From Bradyrhizobium sediminis (GTDB taxonomy: Bacteria; Pseudomonadota; Alphaproteobacteria; Rhizobiales; Xanthobacteraceae): a DNA stretch of 64,000 nt. Under the pieces are notes generated by a model. It worked only from the letters and a program-made list of their open reading frames with translations, searched no databases and was not told the DNA's origin. The stretch lies in contig NZ_CP076134.1 in NCBI RefSeq assembly GCF_018736085.1, positions 372,001 through 436,000 of the forward strand, read 5' to 3'. The position numbers were made by a program, and so were the translations under genes. Of this stretch, positions 39,873-53,566 are shown piece by piece (the first letter of the stretch is position 1; each line of letters opens with the position of its first letter).

Positions 39873-40856
39873 TCAGGCCCGGGGGTGCGCGGTGTTGTAG
39901 ACTTCCAGCAGCCGCTCGCTGTCGATCCCGGTATAGATCTGCGTGGTCGACAGCGAGGCGTGACCGAGCAATTCCTGGATAGCACGCAGGTCGCCGCCGC
40001 GGCTCAAGAGGTGGGTTGCGAAGGAATGGCGCAGCGCATGTGGCGTCGCACTATCGGGCAGGCCGAGCGCGCCGCGCAGCCGCTCCATGGTCAGCTGAAT
40101 GATTCGCGGGCTGAGCGGACCGCCGCGCGCGCCGACGAAGATCGGCCCCTCCGGCGGCAGCGAATGCGGGCACACCGCGACATAATCCTGAACCAGCGCC
40201 AGCACATTCTGCAGCACCGGCACCATGCGGGTCTTGTTGCCCTTGCCGGTCACGACCAGTACGTCGCCCGCGCCGGGCAGCGGCACGTCACGGCGCTTCA
40301 GGCCCAGCGCCTCGGAAATGCGCAGGCCCGAACCGTAAAGCAGCGCCATCACCGCGGCGTCGCGCGCCCAGATCCAGGGATCGCGGGTCTCGCCGGCGCG
40401 TTCGTCGGCGTCGGCAAGACGCCTGGCCGCCGCCATCTGGATCGGTTTCGGCAGGCTCTTGCCGATCTTGGGTGCGCGGATGGCGGAGAGGGCGCCGACC
40501 TTGCCCACGCCCTCGCGTTCGAGGAAGCGGCCGAACGAGCGCAGGCCCGCCAACGCCCGCATCAGCGAACGGCCGCCGATATCGTCGGCGCGGCGCATTG
40601 CCATGAAGGCCCTGACGTCGCTGGCTTCGAGCGCCGCAAACCGCGCCAGCGTCACGCGCGCGCCCCAGTGTTCGCTGAGAAAGACCAGGCACTGGCGGAC
40701 ATCGCGGCAATAGGCTTCCAGCGTCTTCGGCGACAGCCGGCGTTCGGCGCGCAGATGCGACAGCCAGCGCGTCATCTGCAGCGCGATGTCGTCGGCGGCG
40801 CAGTCGAGCTCGATCGGCTGAATCGATGGAATTGGCAATGGAATTGGCTTGGCCAT
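39873..40856 (-). CDS. xerC: Tyrosine recombinase XerC
   Basis: Site-specific recombinase that resolves chromosome dimers at dif with XerD. The 327 residues have an N-terminal SAM-like core-binding domain and a catalytic domain with Arg in GSGLRISEALGL, Lys in TGKGNKTR, HALRHSFATHLL, HASLSTTQIYTG and the nucleophile Tyr in that last block. The ATG at 40856 is preferred over an extension of 29 residues. No dif-like site was recognised nearby. Divergent from priA. Confidence 0.95.
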   Translation of the reverse strand: MAKPIPLPIPSIQPIELDCAADDIALQMTRWLSHLRAERRLSPKTLEAYCRDVRQCLVFLSEHWGARVTLARFAALEASDVRAFMAMRRADDIGGRSLMRALAGLRSFGRFLEREGVGKVGALSAIRAPKIGKSLPKPIQMAAARRLADADERAGETRDPWIWARDAAVMALLYGSGLRISEALGLKRRDVPLPGAGDVLVVTGKGNKTRMVPVLQNVLALVQDYVAVCPHSLPPEGPIFVGARGGPLSPRIIQLTMERLRGALGLPDSATPHALRHSFATHLLSRGGDLRAIQELLGHASLSTTQIYTGIDSERLLEVYNTAHPRA

Positions 40857-41006
40857 GGCGCTGCCTTGCTGATTCTGATGGACTATATCGCATCTCTTTC
40901 GTTTACCGTTCGCTAACTTGGCCAGGCCGCAGGGCCCTGACACTGGCCGCCACCGGCGCCGGGCCTTAAGTTAGTCCGGCCTTCGATCTCGAGCCTGATT
41001 CTCACG

Positions 41007-43217
41007 ATGGACCATTCCGCGCGCCCCAGTTCGTCAAACGCATCGTCGACCCGCGTCGTCGATGTGCTGGTGCCGGTCGCGCTCAACCAGAATTATTCCT
41101 ACCGCGTGCCGCGCGGCATGGAGCTGGCGCCGGGTGACGTGGTGGCCGTACCACTGGGACCGCGCGAGGTGGTCGCGGTGGTCTGGGCGGAAAACGCCAA
41201 CCCCGATCCGCGCCTGCATAACCGCCTCAAGGACGTCGGCGAGAAGCTCGACGTGCCGCCGCTGAAGCAGGAGCTGCGTGCGCTCGTCGACTGGGTCGCC
41301 AACTACACGCTGTCGGCGCGCGGCATGGTGCTGCGGATGTGTCTGCGGATGGGCGAACATCTCGGGCCCGAACGGGTGCGGATGGGCGTGCGGCTGGTCG
41401 GGGCGGCGCCGAAGCGCCTGACACCGGCCAGGCGGCGGCTGATCGACATTCTCTCCGACCGCCTGCTGCACGGCAAATCCGACGCCGCGAAGGAAGCCGG
41501 CGTCAGCGCCGGCGTGATCGATGGCCTCGTCGATGAAGGCACGCTCGCGACTGAACCGATGCCGCGCGCGCTGGCGCCGCCAGCGCCCGATCCGTCCTTC
41601 GCCGAGCCTGAGTTTTCCCGCCAGCAGCGCGCCGCTGTCGATGCCATGCGCGCGCTGGCGGCGAACGGCAGTTTTCATGTCGCGCTGCTCGACGGCGTCA
41701 CCGGCTCGGGCAAGACCGAAGTTTATTTCGAGGCGATTGCGGAAGTCATCCGCCGCGGCAAGCAGTCGCTGATACTGATGCCGGAGATCGCGCTGACCGG
41801 CCAGTTCCTCGACCGCTTCGCGCAGCGCTTCGGGGTGCGGCCGCTGGAGTGGCATTCCGAACTGACCCCGCGCACGCGGCAACGCAATTGGGCGGCGATC
41901 GCGGCGGGCGAGGCGCCTGTCGTGGTGGGCGCGCGCTCGGCGCTGTTTCTGCCTTACGCGAATCTCGGATTGATCGTGGTCGATGAAGAGCACGACCAGG
42001 CCTACAAGCAGGACGAGGGCGCGCATTACCACGCCCGCGATATGGCGGTGGTGCGCGCGCATATCGCCAAAATCCCGATCGTGCTGGCCTCCGCGACGCC
42101 GTCGGTCGAAACCGAGGTCAACGCCCGCAAGGGCCGCTACCAGCGCGTGGTGCTGCCGTCGCGGTTCGGCGGCCAGCACATGCCGCATATCGAGGCGATC
42201 GATCTGCGCCGTGAAGCGCCCGCGCGCGGCCGCTTCATCTCGCCGTTTCTGGCCGAGCAGATCAAGATTGCCATCGAACGGCGCGAGCAGGCGCTGCTGT
42301 TCCTCAATCGCCGCGGCTATGCGCCGCTGACATTGTGCCGGGCTTGCGGGCATCGTTTCGCCTGTACGATCTGCGACGCCTGGCTGGTCGATCACCGCTT
42401 TCGCCAGCGTCTGGTCTGTCATCACTGCGGCTTCTCGATGCCGCGCCCGCATGTCTGCCCGCATTGCCAGGCCGAGGAATCGCTGGTGGCGGTCGGCCCC
42501 GGCGTCGAACGTCTGCAGGAGGAAGCCGCTGCGCTGTTTCCGGATGCGCGCACCATGGTGCTGTCGAGCGACCTGATCACCTCGATCGAAACCATGCGCA
42601 GCGAACTCAACGAAATCGCCGAAGGCCGCGTCGACATCATCATCGGCACCCAACTGGTGGCGAAGGGTCATAATTTCCCGCGGCTCAATCTGGTCGGCGT
42701 GATCGACGCCGATCTCGGGCTCGGCAATGGCGATCCGCGCGCCGCCGAGCGGACGTGGCAATTGCTCAATCAGGTGATCGGCCGCGCCGGGCGCGACCAG
42801 GGCCGCGGCGTCGGCTACCTGCAGACCCACCAACCCGAGCATCCCGTGATGAAAGCCCTGGTGGCCTGCGACCGCGAGGCTTTTTATGCCAGCGAAATCG
42901 AGGCCCGCGAACGCGCCGGCTATCCGCCGTTCGGGAGGCTCGCGAGCCTGATCATCTCCGCGGGCGACCGGCCCACGGCGGAAGGCTTTGCGCGCAAGCT
43001 GGCGGCGATCGCGCCGATCGACGAGCGGATCCAGGTGCTCGGCCCCGCCGAAGCCCCGCTCGCGGTGATCAAGGGCCGCTATCGTTTCCGGCTGCTGGTG
43101 AAATCGTTGCGCAATGTCGACCTCTCGGAATATCTGCGCGAATGGCTCGCCACGGCGCCGAAGACAAAGGGCAATCTCAAGCTCGAGGTCGACGTCGATC
43201 CGCAAAGCTTTTTGTGA
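41007..43217 (+). CDS. priA: Primosomal protein N' (replication restart helicase PriA)
   Basis: 3'-to-5' helicase that restarts stalled replication forks. The 736 residues show an N-terminal DNA-binding domain, Walker A GVTGSGKTE, DEEH box (VDEEHDQAYKQ), and the zinc-binding insert with eight cysteines in four CxxC pairs (CRAC, CTIC, CHHC, CPHC). GTQLVAKGHNFP and QVIGRAGRDQGRG are motifs V and VI. Normal length. Monocistronic by appearance; divergent from xerC. Confidence 0.97.
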   Translation: MDHSARPSSSNASSTRVVDVLVPVALNQNYSYRVPRGMELAPGDVVAVPLGPREVVAVVWAENANPDPRLHNRLKDVGEKLDVPPLKQELRALVDWVANYTLSARGMVLRMCLRMGEHLGPERVRMGVRLVGAAPKRLTPARRRLIDILSDRLLHGKSDAAKEAGVSAGVIDGLVDEGTLATEPMPRALAPPAPDPSFAEPEFSRQQRAAVDAMRALAANGSFHVALLDGVTGSGKTEVYFEAIAEVIRRGKQSLILMPEIALTGQFLDRFAQRFGVRPLEWHSELTPRTRQRNWAAIAAGEAPVVVGARSALFLPYANLGLIVVDEEHDQAYKQDEGAHYHARDMAVVRAHIAKIPIVLASATPSVETEVNARKGRYQRVVLPSRFGGQHMPHIEAIDLRREAPARGRFISPFLAEQIKIAIERREQALLFLNRRGYAPLTLCRACGHRFACTICDAWLVDHRFRQRLVCHHCGFSMPRPHVCPHCQAEESLVAVGPGVERLQEEAAALFPDARTMVLSSDLITSIETMRSELNEIAEGRVDIIIGTQLVAKGHNFPRLNLVGVIDADLGLGNGDPRAAERTWQLLNQVIGRAGRDQGRGVGYLQTHQPEHPVMKALVACDREAFYASEIEARERAGYPPFGRLASLIISAGDRPTAEGFARKLAAIAPIDERIQVLGPAEAPLAVIKGRYRFRLLVKSLRNVDLSEYLREWLATAPKTKGNLKLEVDVDPQSFL

Positions 43218-43258
43218 GCGAGCCGCAATTCGGGTTCTGGCTGAGAAGCCGGCGAAAC

Positions 43259-43290
43259 AAAAAAGCCTGCCGTCATTGGCGACGGCAGGC
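43259..43290 (-). terminator. Intrinsic terminator of the RlpA-like gene
   Basis: Minus strand: GCCTGCCGTC/GACGGCAGGC, a 10-bp stem with a 6-base loop, followed by TTTTTTG. It sits in the convergent gap to priA and may also stop priA transcripts through the same hairpin. Confidence 0.88.
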
Positions 43291-43383
43291 TCTGTTTCGG
43301 CAGGCAGGAAGTCCTGCCGCCGTACGCTACGCAACGCTTACCGAACTCGGAGGACGGAAGAGGCGTTCTGAATGCCGGACAGG

Positions 43384-43893
<510 letters not shown>

Positions 43894-44553
43894 ATAGTAT
43901 GTCCCTCGAGATAGTATTGCCACATATGTGACAAGTGGAACCCCCGTCCCAATTTGAGTGATTGTCATTTGGTGGCTCAATAAGGCATAAAATGGGCAGT
44001 AGAATTGATTTATATCCCGCTGAAATATCTTGTGACCGAGTTCCGGTAATCGGTTAATGTTCCGTAATCCTACGTTTTACTCGGATGTTAACCTATTCAT
44101 TACATATTAATATTGAAGACCGAAGTCATCGCCGGTAATGGCGAGCGTTCGGCAAGTAATGTGAGAAGGGCATCGCGCCGGCCCCCCTGCCGTCCCCTGC
44201 CGACCGATCATGGCGGGCATGCGTTCGCAGGGGCAGAGCGATTGTCCCTGCCGGTGACCGCGACATGGAAATCCGGGCCGACGGTGCCGCTCAGTTGGCG
44301 TCGCGAATCCGCCGAAAATCCGCGGCGCGGAACGGAGCCAAAGAACCTGCGACAAGGCATCGCCAAGCGACGCCGTCATGTTGCACCTGCGCTCTTGCTA
44401 TGTTAGCAAAGCCGCGATTTTAACGGTCCCGGTATCACTCGTGCCGGTCGAAAATCGAAGTCCCGCTTGAATTCCAAGGGCTTGGATCGCTAGGCGCCGC
44501 ATCGTGGCGATGGTTTTTCCCTTGCGAGTTTAACAGCTAAAAAGAGCGCGCTA
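43894..44553. other. 660-base divergent intergenic region, rlpA and atp operon promoters
   Basis: The half nearest rlpA (about 43960-44115) is clearly AT-richer than its surroundings; the other half returns to GC-rich sequence. It must hold the promoters for rlpA and for atpH. Two overlapping 90-97-codon open frames (44107-44406) show no family resemblance or good start and are probably not genes. No confident promoter or RNA element recognised. Confidence 0.6.
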
Positions 44554-46643
<2,090 letters not shown>

Positions 46644-46731
46644 TTTGCCGTCGTGGCCCGGCGCACGCCGGGCCTGACGTAAGAGTGGCTTGCGGTCGGA
46701 TCGAGGATCGGATCGCCGGGGTGAACTGAGA

Positions 46732-47610
46732 ATGGCTTCACTTAAAGACATGCGGGTCCGCATCGCCTCCACCAAGGCGACGCAGAAGATCACCAAGGCC
46801 ATGCAGATGGTCGCAGCCTCGAAGCTGCGCCGCGCGCAGACCGCCGCCGAGGCGGCGCGGCCCTATGCCGAAAGAATGGACGCGGTGATTTCCAATATCG
46901 CGACCGCAGCCGCGGGTTCGCCCGGCGCGCCGGCGCTGCTGGCTGGAACCGGCAAGGACCAGGTGCACCTGTTTCTGGTCTGCACCGGCGAGCGCGGCCT
47001 GTCCGGCGCCTTCAATTCGTCGATCGTGCGTCTCGCCCGCGATCGTGCCCTGGCGCTGATGAACCAGGGCAAAGAGGTCAAGTTCTTCTGCGTCGGCCGC
47101 AAGGGCTACGAGCAGCTGCGCCGCAACTTCGAGAAGCAGATCGTCGAAAACATCGAGCTGCGCTCGGTTCGTCAGCTCGGATTCGTCAACGCCGAAGATA
47201 TCGCCAACAAGGTGCTGGCGCGCTTCGATGCCGGCGAGTTCGACGTCTGCACGTTGTTCTATTCGCGCTTCAAATCCGTGATTGCGCAGGTCCCGACCGC
47301 GCAGCAGATCATTCCGCTTGTGGTGGAAGCCCCGGCTGCCAATGCCGGTCCGGCGACGGCTTACGAATACGAGCCGGAGGAAGACGAGATTCTGGGCAGG
47401 CTGCTGCCGCGCAATCTCGCAGTGCAGGTCTTTCGCGCGCTCCTGGAAAACAACGCCTCGTTCTACGGCGCGCAGATGAGCGCGATGGACAACGCCACCC
47501 GTAACGCCGGCGACATGATCCGCAAGCAGACCTTGATCTACAACCGCACCCGTCAGGCGATGATTACCAAGGAGCTGATCGAGATCATCTCCGGCGCCGA
47601 GGCGATCTGA
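46732..47610 (+). CDS. atpG: ATP synthase F1 gamma subunit
   Basis: Central rotor shaft of F1. 292 residues with the conserved N-terminal helix [24 protein letters not shown] and the C-terminal helix ([25 protein letters not shown], from about 249). It starts at ATG 46732, GGGGTGA upstream; the in-frame extension of 14 codons is not conserved. 88 bases follow atpA without a recognised signal. Confidence 0.98.
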   Translation: MASLKDMRVRIASTKATQKITKAMQMVAASKLRRAQTAAEAARPYAERMDAVISNIATAAAGSPGAPALLAGTGKDQVHLFLVCTGERGLSGAFNSSIVRLARDRALALMNQGKEVKFFCVGRKGYEQLRRNFEKQIVENIELRSVRQLGFVNAEDIANKVLARFDAGEFDVCTLFYSRFKSVIAQVPTAQQIIPLVVEAPAANAGPATAYEYEPEEDEILGRLLPRNLAVQVFRALLENNASFYGAQMSAMDNATRNAGDMIRKQTLIYNRTRQAMITKELIEIISGAEAI

Positions 47611-47637
47611 CCGCCGCAACGGTCGTCTGAGATTTAA

Positions 47638-49089
<1,452 letters not shown>

Positions 49090-49187
49090 GGGGCGAATGG
49101 CGAATAGGGAGTGGCGAATAGCAGAGATCTTCGCCGTTCCATTCGCTGCTCGTCATTCGCTACTCGCCAACCCCTATTCGCCATCCG
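49090..49187. repeat. Palindromic repeat (family E) between atpD and atpC
   Basis: Multiple GGCGAATAG-type units on the left pair imperfectly with CTATTCGCC and ATTCGCTACTCGCCA units on the right, giving a long hairpin spanning almost the whole 110-base gap. No second copy seen in this window. Confidence 0.8.
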
Positions 49188-49199
49188 CAGGACTACTCC

Positions 49200-49607
49200 A
49201 TGGCCACCTTCCACTTCGATCTCGTCTCGCCTGAAAAACTCGCCTTCTCCGGCGAAGTCGAGCAGGTTGACGTGCCCGGCATCGAGGGCGATTTCGGCGT
49301 GCTCGCCGGCCATGCGCCGGTGGTGGCCGCGATCCGGCCGGGGATCCTGACGGTTACATCGGGCGGTGCGAAGCAGAAGGTCATCGTGCTCGGCGGTCTC
49401 GCCGAAGTGTCCGACAAGGGGCTCACGGTGCTGGCCGACGTCGCCACCTCGCTCGAGGACCTCGATCGGGCCCGGTTCGCCGATACCATTGCCGAGATGG
49501 AAGCCAAGCTCACCGAGAAAGACGGCTCGGAACTGGACCGCGAGATCGAGCGGCTTGATCACTTCAAGAGCATCCAGAACGAGCTCAGCACGACGGCGAT
49601 GCACTAA
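49200..49607 (+). CDS. atpC: ATP synthase F1 epsilon subunit
   Basis: Epsilon subunit, which couples gamma to the c-ring and inhibits ATP hydrolysis. 135 residues: N-terminal beta sandwich ([24 protein letters not shown], then [12 protein letters not shown]) and a C-terminal helical hairpin. GCAGGAC precedes ATG 49200. Last gene of the atp operon; no obvious terminator in the 54 bases to the convergent Nudix gene. Confidence 0.98.
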   Translation: MATFHFDLVSPEKLAFSGEVEQVDVPGIEGDFGVLAGHAPVVAAIRPGILTVTSGGAKQKVIVLGGLAEVSDKGLTVLADVATSLEDLDRARFADTIAEMEAKLTEKDGSELDREIERLDHFKSIQNELSTTAMH

Positions 49608-49661
49608 GCGGCCGGCTGCGCCAGACGCGGCCTGCACTTTATTGCCAAGCCGAGCAGTTGG

Positions 49662-50162
49662 TCACTGCGCGAAATTCGCAAATTCCCGCGCCACCGTCCG
49701 GTACACCTCGCGCCTGAACGGCACCACGAGATCGGCGACCCGATCGAGCCGTTCCCAGCGCCACTGATCGAATTCCGCCGGCTGGCCGTTGCGCGGTGTC
49801 AGCGGATCGATCTCGTCGTCACTTCCGGTAAAGCGCAGCGCGAACCATTTCTGGCGCTGGCCGCGGAATTTCGCCAGCCGGTGTGTGGACGGTCCGGGGA
49901 ACGGCGGAAACTCGTAACTCAGCCAATCGGTTTCACCGAGATAGGTCGCGCTCTTGACGCCGGTCTCCTCCCACAGTTCACGCATCACCGCGTCGCGGGG
50001 ATTTTCATCGGCGTCGATGCCGCCCTGCGGCATCTGCCACTCCAGGCCCGGAAGGATGATCTCCGGTCCGTCGTCCCGGAAACGCCGGCCGATCAGAACC
50101 CGACCGGCCGCGTTGAACAGGGCGATCCCCACATTGGGGCGGTAGGGCTTGCTATCTGCCAT
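49662..50162 (-). CDS. RppH-like Nudix hydrolase (paralogue)
   Basis: 166-residue Nudix protein. The Nudix box GGIDADENPRDAVMRELWEE, continuing TGV, fits GX5EX7REUXEEXGU fully. Downstream, FRGQRQKWFALRFTG is nearly identical to the matching segment of the next gene and is the RppH hallmark. It probably removes pyrophosphate from dinucleoside polyphosphates or capped 5' RNA ends. ATG 50162 is preferred; a GTG two codons upstream is possible. It lies tandem with, and 101 bases downstream of, rppH. Confidence 0.9.
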   Translation of the reverse strand: MADSKPYRPNVGIALFNAAGRVLIGRRFRDDGPEIILPGLEWQMPQGGIDADENPRDAVMRELWEETGVKSATYLGETDWLSYEFPPFPGPSTHRLAKFRGQRQKWFALRFTGSDDEIDPLTPRNGQPAEFDQWRWERLDRVADLVVPFRREVYRTVAREFANFAQ

Positions 50163-50170
50163 GAACACCC

Positions 50171-50258
50171 GTCATTCCGGGATGGTCCGAAGGACCAGAC
50201 CTCAGGTGCGCAATTGCGCATCTGAGGTTCGCTCGTTTCACTCGCGCCCCGGAATGAC
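50171..50258. repeat. Palindromic repeat (family C)
   Basis: GTCATTCCGGG and CCCCGGAATGAC ends pair; inner hairpin AGGTGCGCAATTGCGCATCT. It fills the gap between the two tandem Nudix genes. Confidence 0.85.
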
Positions 50259-50263
50259 TCACG

Positions 50264-50767
50264 TCAGCTGCCCGCGAGTTTCGAAAATTCCTTCACCACG
50301 CGCTCATAGACCGGCCTCTTGAACGGCACGATCAGGTTGGGAAGATTCTTCATCGGCTCCCAGCGCCAGCTCACGAACTCGGCCTTATGGCCGCCGCCGG
50401 GGCTGGCGACGTTGATCTCCTTGTCCTGCCCCGTAAACCGGACCGCGTACCATTTCTGCCGCTGGCCGCGGTAGCGTCCCTTCCAGGTCCGCCCCGCCAC
50501 CGTGCGCGGAATGTCGTAGATCAGCCAGTCGGCAACCTCGCCGAGCTTTTCCACCGAGCGGACGCTGGTCTCCTCATAGAGTTCGCGCTTCGCCGCCGCC
50601 CAGGTATCCTCGCCGGGATCGACGCCGCCCTGCGGCATCTGCCAGACGTGAGTCTCGTCGACATGCTCGATGCCTCCGGCGCGGCGACCGATGAAGACCA
50701 GCCCCGCTGCGTTGATCAGCATCATGCCGACGCATGTCCGATAGGGCAGGTCCTCGTAACGCGCCAT
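50264..50767 (-). CDS. rppH: RNA pyrophosphohydrolase RppH
   Basis: Removes pyrophosphate from triphosphorylated mRNA 5' ends, starting RNase E-dependent decay. 167 residues; [19 protein letters not shown] and [17 protein letters not shown] fit rhizobial RppH closely. In the Nudix box ([20 protein letters not shown], continuing TSV) the usual Gly after EET is Ser, which I believe is normal in this lineage. An eight-codon upstream extension is rejected. The preceding gene on the same strand is the YibQ-like deacetylase, 55 bases before the frame opens. Confidence 0.95.
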   Translation of the reverse strand: MARYEDLPYRTCVGMMLINAAGLVFIGRRAGGIEHVDETHVWQMPQGGVDPGEDTWAAAKRELYEETSVRSVEKLGEVADWLIYDIPRTVAGRTWKGRYRGQRQKWYAVRFTGQDKEINVASPGGGHKAEFVSWRWEPMKNLPNLIVPFKRPVYERVVKEFSKLAGS

Positions 50768-50846
50768 TACGTCTAAGCCTCTCGTCGTCAAAGCTTCAAG
50801 CAGTCTACGGCCGGGTCTGGCGGAGACGGCCCCCCGTCCGCTTTTC

Positions 50847-52049
50847 TCAGCCCGATTTTGATTTCAGCATCGCGGTTGTCAATGGCACAAGCATGATGCC
50901 ACGGCTATCGAGCGCCCTGATCCAGACGCCGAGCCGCTCGATCGAAATCGGCAGCGCCGAGGCGACCCCGATCGCGGTTCCGCGTTGCTTCGCCAGGCTC
51001 TCGAGCTTGGCCAGGGTACGGTCGATCTCCACAGCGGTTGGCACCGCGTCGATGGTGAAATCGGCCTTGGCGAAGGGCATCGCCTGGGCAGCCGCCAGGG
51101 TGGGGGCGGTGCTGCGCGGCGAACCATCGTCGAAATAGCCGAGCCCGCGCTTGGCGGCCTCGCGGATGATGGGCTGCATCACGGCGTCGGTGGCCACGAA
51201 GCGGGCGCCCATAAAATTGGCGATGCCGGCATAGCCCTGAAACCGGCTCATATGCCAGTACATCCGGTCGATGTTCTGTTCGGGCGCCAGCGTCGTCAGC
51301 AAGGTTTGCGGGCCGGGGTCGTTGTCGGGATAGTCGAACGGCTCCATCGGCACCTGCAGCAGAATTTCATGGCGCTGCGCGCGCGCCCGTTCGGCCAGTT
51401 TGGAGGGATCGGAGCCGTAGGGCGTAAACGCCAGCGTCACCGCGGGCGGCAGCTTCATGATGGCGTCGGTGGTCTTGGCTGCGCCGACTCCAAGGCCCGC
51501 GACGACGATCGCCACTATCGGCATTTTGGCCGCCTTGGCGCGGTCGGCTTCGGCGGCGTAGGCCGTGAAGGGCTTTAGTCCGTCTGCCACCACCGGGATC
51601 ATGCCATAGCGCGATTTTTCCAGCAGTCGCTGATCGACGGCTGCCATCATGGCGGGCGCGGCGCTCGCCTCGGCCTTGTCGGCGGCGTCGCCGGCCCCGA
51701 TCACGACGTCCTGGCGCTTGCCGCTGGAGCCGTCGATGATGGTTACGGTCTTGTGTTCGCCCGGCGCGGCCTGCTGGGGCGCGGACTTGGCGCTACCCGC
51801 ATGATCGCCCGGCACCGCCGTAACGGGTTTTTCGCCCGACGGCGCGGTCTGTCGGATCGCGATGCGCGCGACGGGCTCGCCGCCCAGCGGATTGTCACCG
51901 AAAATGGCGAAGCCGGCAAAAGCGAGCAGAAACAGACCGAGCAGAACGGCCAACACCTGGATACCGGTAAACGGAAGCCGAAAACGGCGCTCCCGGCGCA
52001 CCGAATCCTGTCCGAGCGGCGCGCTCAGATCGTCGGCCGTATCTGCCAT
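50847..52049 (-). CDS. Divergent polysaccharide deacetylase (YibQ/DUF610 family)
   Basis: 400-residue protein with a membrane segment at about 28-48 and a periplasmic region. The C-terminal 240 residues are the divergent polysaccharide deacetylase domain ([67 protein letters not shown]). The first Asp of the family (usually VDD) appears replaced in VVAGLG, so metal-dependent catalysis is uncertain. It directly follows ctpA and envC on the same strand, as in many proteobacteria, which points to a cell-wall role. ATG 52049 gives the natural start. Confidence 0.88.
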   Translation of the reverse strand: MADTADDLSAPLGQDSVRRERRFRLPFTGIQVLAVLLGLFLLAFAGFAIFGDNPLGGEPVARIAIRQTAPSGEKPVTAVPGDHAGSAKSAPQQAAPGEHKTVTIIDGSSGKRQDVVIGAGDAADKAEASAAPAMMAAVDQRLLEKSRYGMIPVVADGLKPFTAYAAEADRAKAAKMPIVAIVVAGLGVGAAKTTDAIMKLPPAVTLAFTPYGSDPSKLAERARAQRHEILLQVPMEPFDYPDNDPGPQTLLTTLAPEQNIDRMYWHMSRFQGYAGIANFMGARFVATDAVMQPIIREAAKRGLGYFDDGSPRSTAPTLAAAQAMPFAKADFTIDAVPTAVEIDRTLAKLESLAKQRGTAIGVASALPISIERLGVWIRALDSRGIMLVPLTTAMLKSKSG

Positions 52050-52159
52050 GGGCCTCCCCGAATCAACCAATTTGACGATACCACGGCGGAGCAAGGGCGC
52101 GGCAGAGCGCCGCTGCGAGAGCCCGTGATTCGGGCCCGGCCGGAGGGATCCCCTCCCAA

Positions 52160-52185
52160 CAAAAAGGGCGGCCCAAGGCCGCCCT
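52160..52185 (-). terminator. Intrinsic terminator after ctpA
   Basis: Minus strand: AGGGCGGCC-TTG-GGCCGCCCT, a 9-bp stem with a 3-base loop, then TTTTTG. It lies 29 bases after the ctpA stop and separates envC-ctpA from the deacetylase gene. Confidence 0.88.
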
Positions 52186-52213
52186 GTTCGCATCAGCCCG
52201 TCAGGGGCTCAAA

Positions 52214-53566
52214 TCAGTTCGCCACCTTGTTGGCGGGCTTGTCGATCGCGGCCTTGTCGCCAGTCGGCGCGGACGCATTGACCTTGACGCCGTGCAGCAG
52301 GTCGGCGGCCATCTTCAGCGCTTTGTCGTTCTTGGCGTCCGGCGGCACGTAGGATTGCGAGCCGGTCTTCTCGTCGCCCTCGGACTTCAGATGGCCGCGC
52401 AGCGAGGCTTCGCCCTTGGTGTCAGTCCGCGCCTTCAGTTCGTCGGGCACGTCCTGCACCACCTCGATATCGGGAACGATGCCCTTGGCCTGGATCGATT
52501 TGCCCGACGGCGTGAAGTAGCGCGCAGTGGTCAGACGCAGCGCGCCGTTGCCGCTTCCGAGCGGAATGATGGTCTGCACCGAACCCTTGCCGAACGAGCG
52601 GGTGCCGACCAGCGTCGCACGCTTGTGATCCTGCAGCGCGCCGGCGACGATTTCGGAAGCCGAAGCCGAACCGCCATTGATCAGCACGATCACCTGCTTG
52701 CCCTTGGTCAGGTCGCCCGCATGCGCGGCGCGGCGCTGGGTCTCCTCGGCGTTGCGGCCGCGGGTCGAGACGATCTCGCCGCGCTCCAGGAAGGCGTCGG
52801 AAACTGTCACTGCTTCCTCCAGCAATCCGCCGGGGTTGTTTCTGAGGTCGATGATGAAGCCTTTCAGCTTGTCGCCGAGCTGGGTCGAGAGGTTGCCGAT
52901 TTCCCGCTTCAATCCTTCGGTGGTCTGCTCGTTGAAGGTGGTGATGCGGATATAGGCGATGTCGTCGCTTTCGACGCGCGCGCGCACCGAGCGGACGCGG
53001 ATGTTGTCGCGGACCAGCGTGACCTCGATCGGATTGTCCTGGCCCTTGCGAACGATCTTCAGCCGGATCTTGGTGTTGACGGGGCCGCGCATCTTCTCGA
53101 CGGCCTGGTTGAGGGTGAGGCCCTGCACGGCTTCGTCGTCGAGATTGGTGATGATGTCGTTGGCCATGATGCCGGCCTTGGACGCAGGCGTGTCGTCGAT
53201 CGGCGAGACCACCTTGATCAGCCCGTCTTCCATCGTGACTTCGATGCCGAGGCCGCCGAATTCACCGCGGGTCTGCACCTGCATGTCGCGGAAGCTCTTG
53301 GCGTCCATGTAGCTCGAATGCGGATCGAGGCCGGTCAGCATGCCGCTGATGGCGGATTCGACCAGCTTGCTGTCATCGGGCTTCTCGACATAGTCGCTGC
53401 GGACCCGCTCGAACACGTCGCCGAACAGATTGAGCTGGCGATAGGTGTCCGAGGTCGCGGCGCGCGCGCTCGATCCCATCAGCACCGCGCGGGGCTGGGT
53501 CACGAAGAGCGTCAAAGCCGCACCGGTAGCGGCGCTAAGGAGAATTACAGAAGTCTTGCGCATCAT
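52214..53566 (-). CDS. ctpA: Carboxy-terminal processing protease CtpA (S41)
   Basis: Periplasmic S41 serine protease, 450 residues. N-terminal signal anchor (about 7-24), PDZ domain (GIEVTMEDGLIKVVSPIDDTPA region) and protease domain with the Ser in INGGSASASEIV and the Lys in RSFGKGSVQ, the Ser-Lys dyad. It probably trims murein hydrolases or lipoproteins. Start overlaps the envC stop by 4 bases (ATGA), so they form one translational unit; the C-terminus is followed by a terminator. Confidence 0.96.
   Translation of the reverse strand: MMRKTSVILLSAATGAALTLFVTQPRAVLMGSSARAATSDTYRQLNLFGDVFERVRSDYVEKPDDSKLVESAISGMLTGLDPHSSYMDAKSFRDMQVQTRGEFGGLGIEVTMEDGLIKVVSPIDDTPASKAGIMANDIITNLDDEAVQGLTLNQAVEKMRGPVNTKIRLKIVRKGQDNPIEVTLVRDNIRVRSVRARVESDDIAYIRITTFNEQTTEGLKREIGNLSTQLGDKLKGFIIDLRNNPGGLLEEAVTVSDAFLERGEIVSTRGRNAEETQRRAAHAGDLTKGKQVIVLINGGSASASEIVAGALQDHKRATLVGTRSFGKGSVQTIIPLGSGNGALRLTTARYFTPSGKSIQAKGIVPDIEVVQDVPDELKARTDTKGEASLRGHLKSEGDEKTGSQSYVPPDAKNDKALKMAADLLHGVKVNASAPTGDKAAIDKPANKVAN

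Noticed and set aside
39873..40856. Integrase of a mobile element rather than XerC
   Set aside because: Length, motif spacing and neighbourhood (priA) fit chromosomal XerC; no attachment-site repeats or cargo genes flank it.
41034..43334. 766-codon frame antisense to priA, and similar long frames antisense to atpA (44595-46802), atpG/atpD (46738-49005) and mtaB/dapF (6577-8634)
   Set aside because: All follow exactly the extents of well-supported sense genes and have shadow-type composition.
44054..44102. CtrA-type sites (TTAA-N7-TTAA) upstream of rlpA
   Set aside because: Closest matches keep the first half-site but only two of four bases in the second, too weak in AT-rich sequence.
44107..44406. 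Two opposed 90-97-codon open frames upstream of atpH
   Set aside because: Compositionally like random GC-rich sequence, no good start signal, no family resemblance; both overlap each other.
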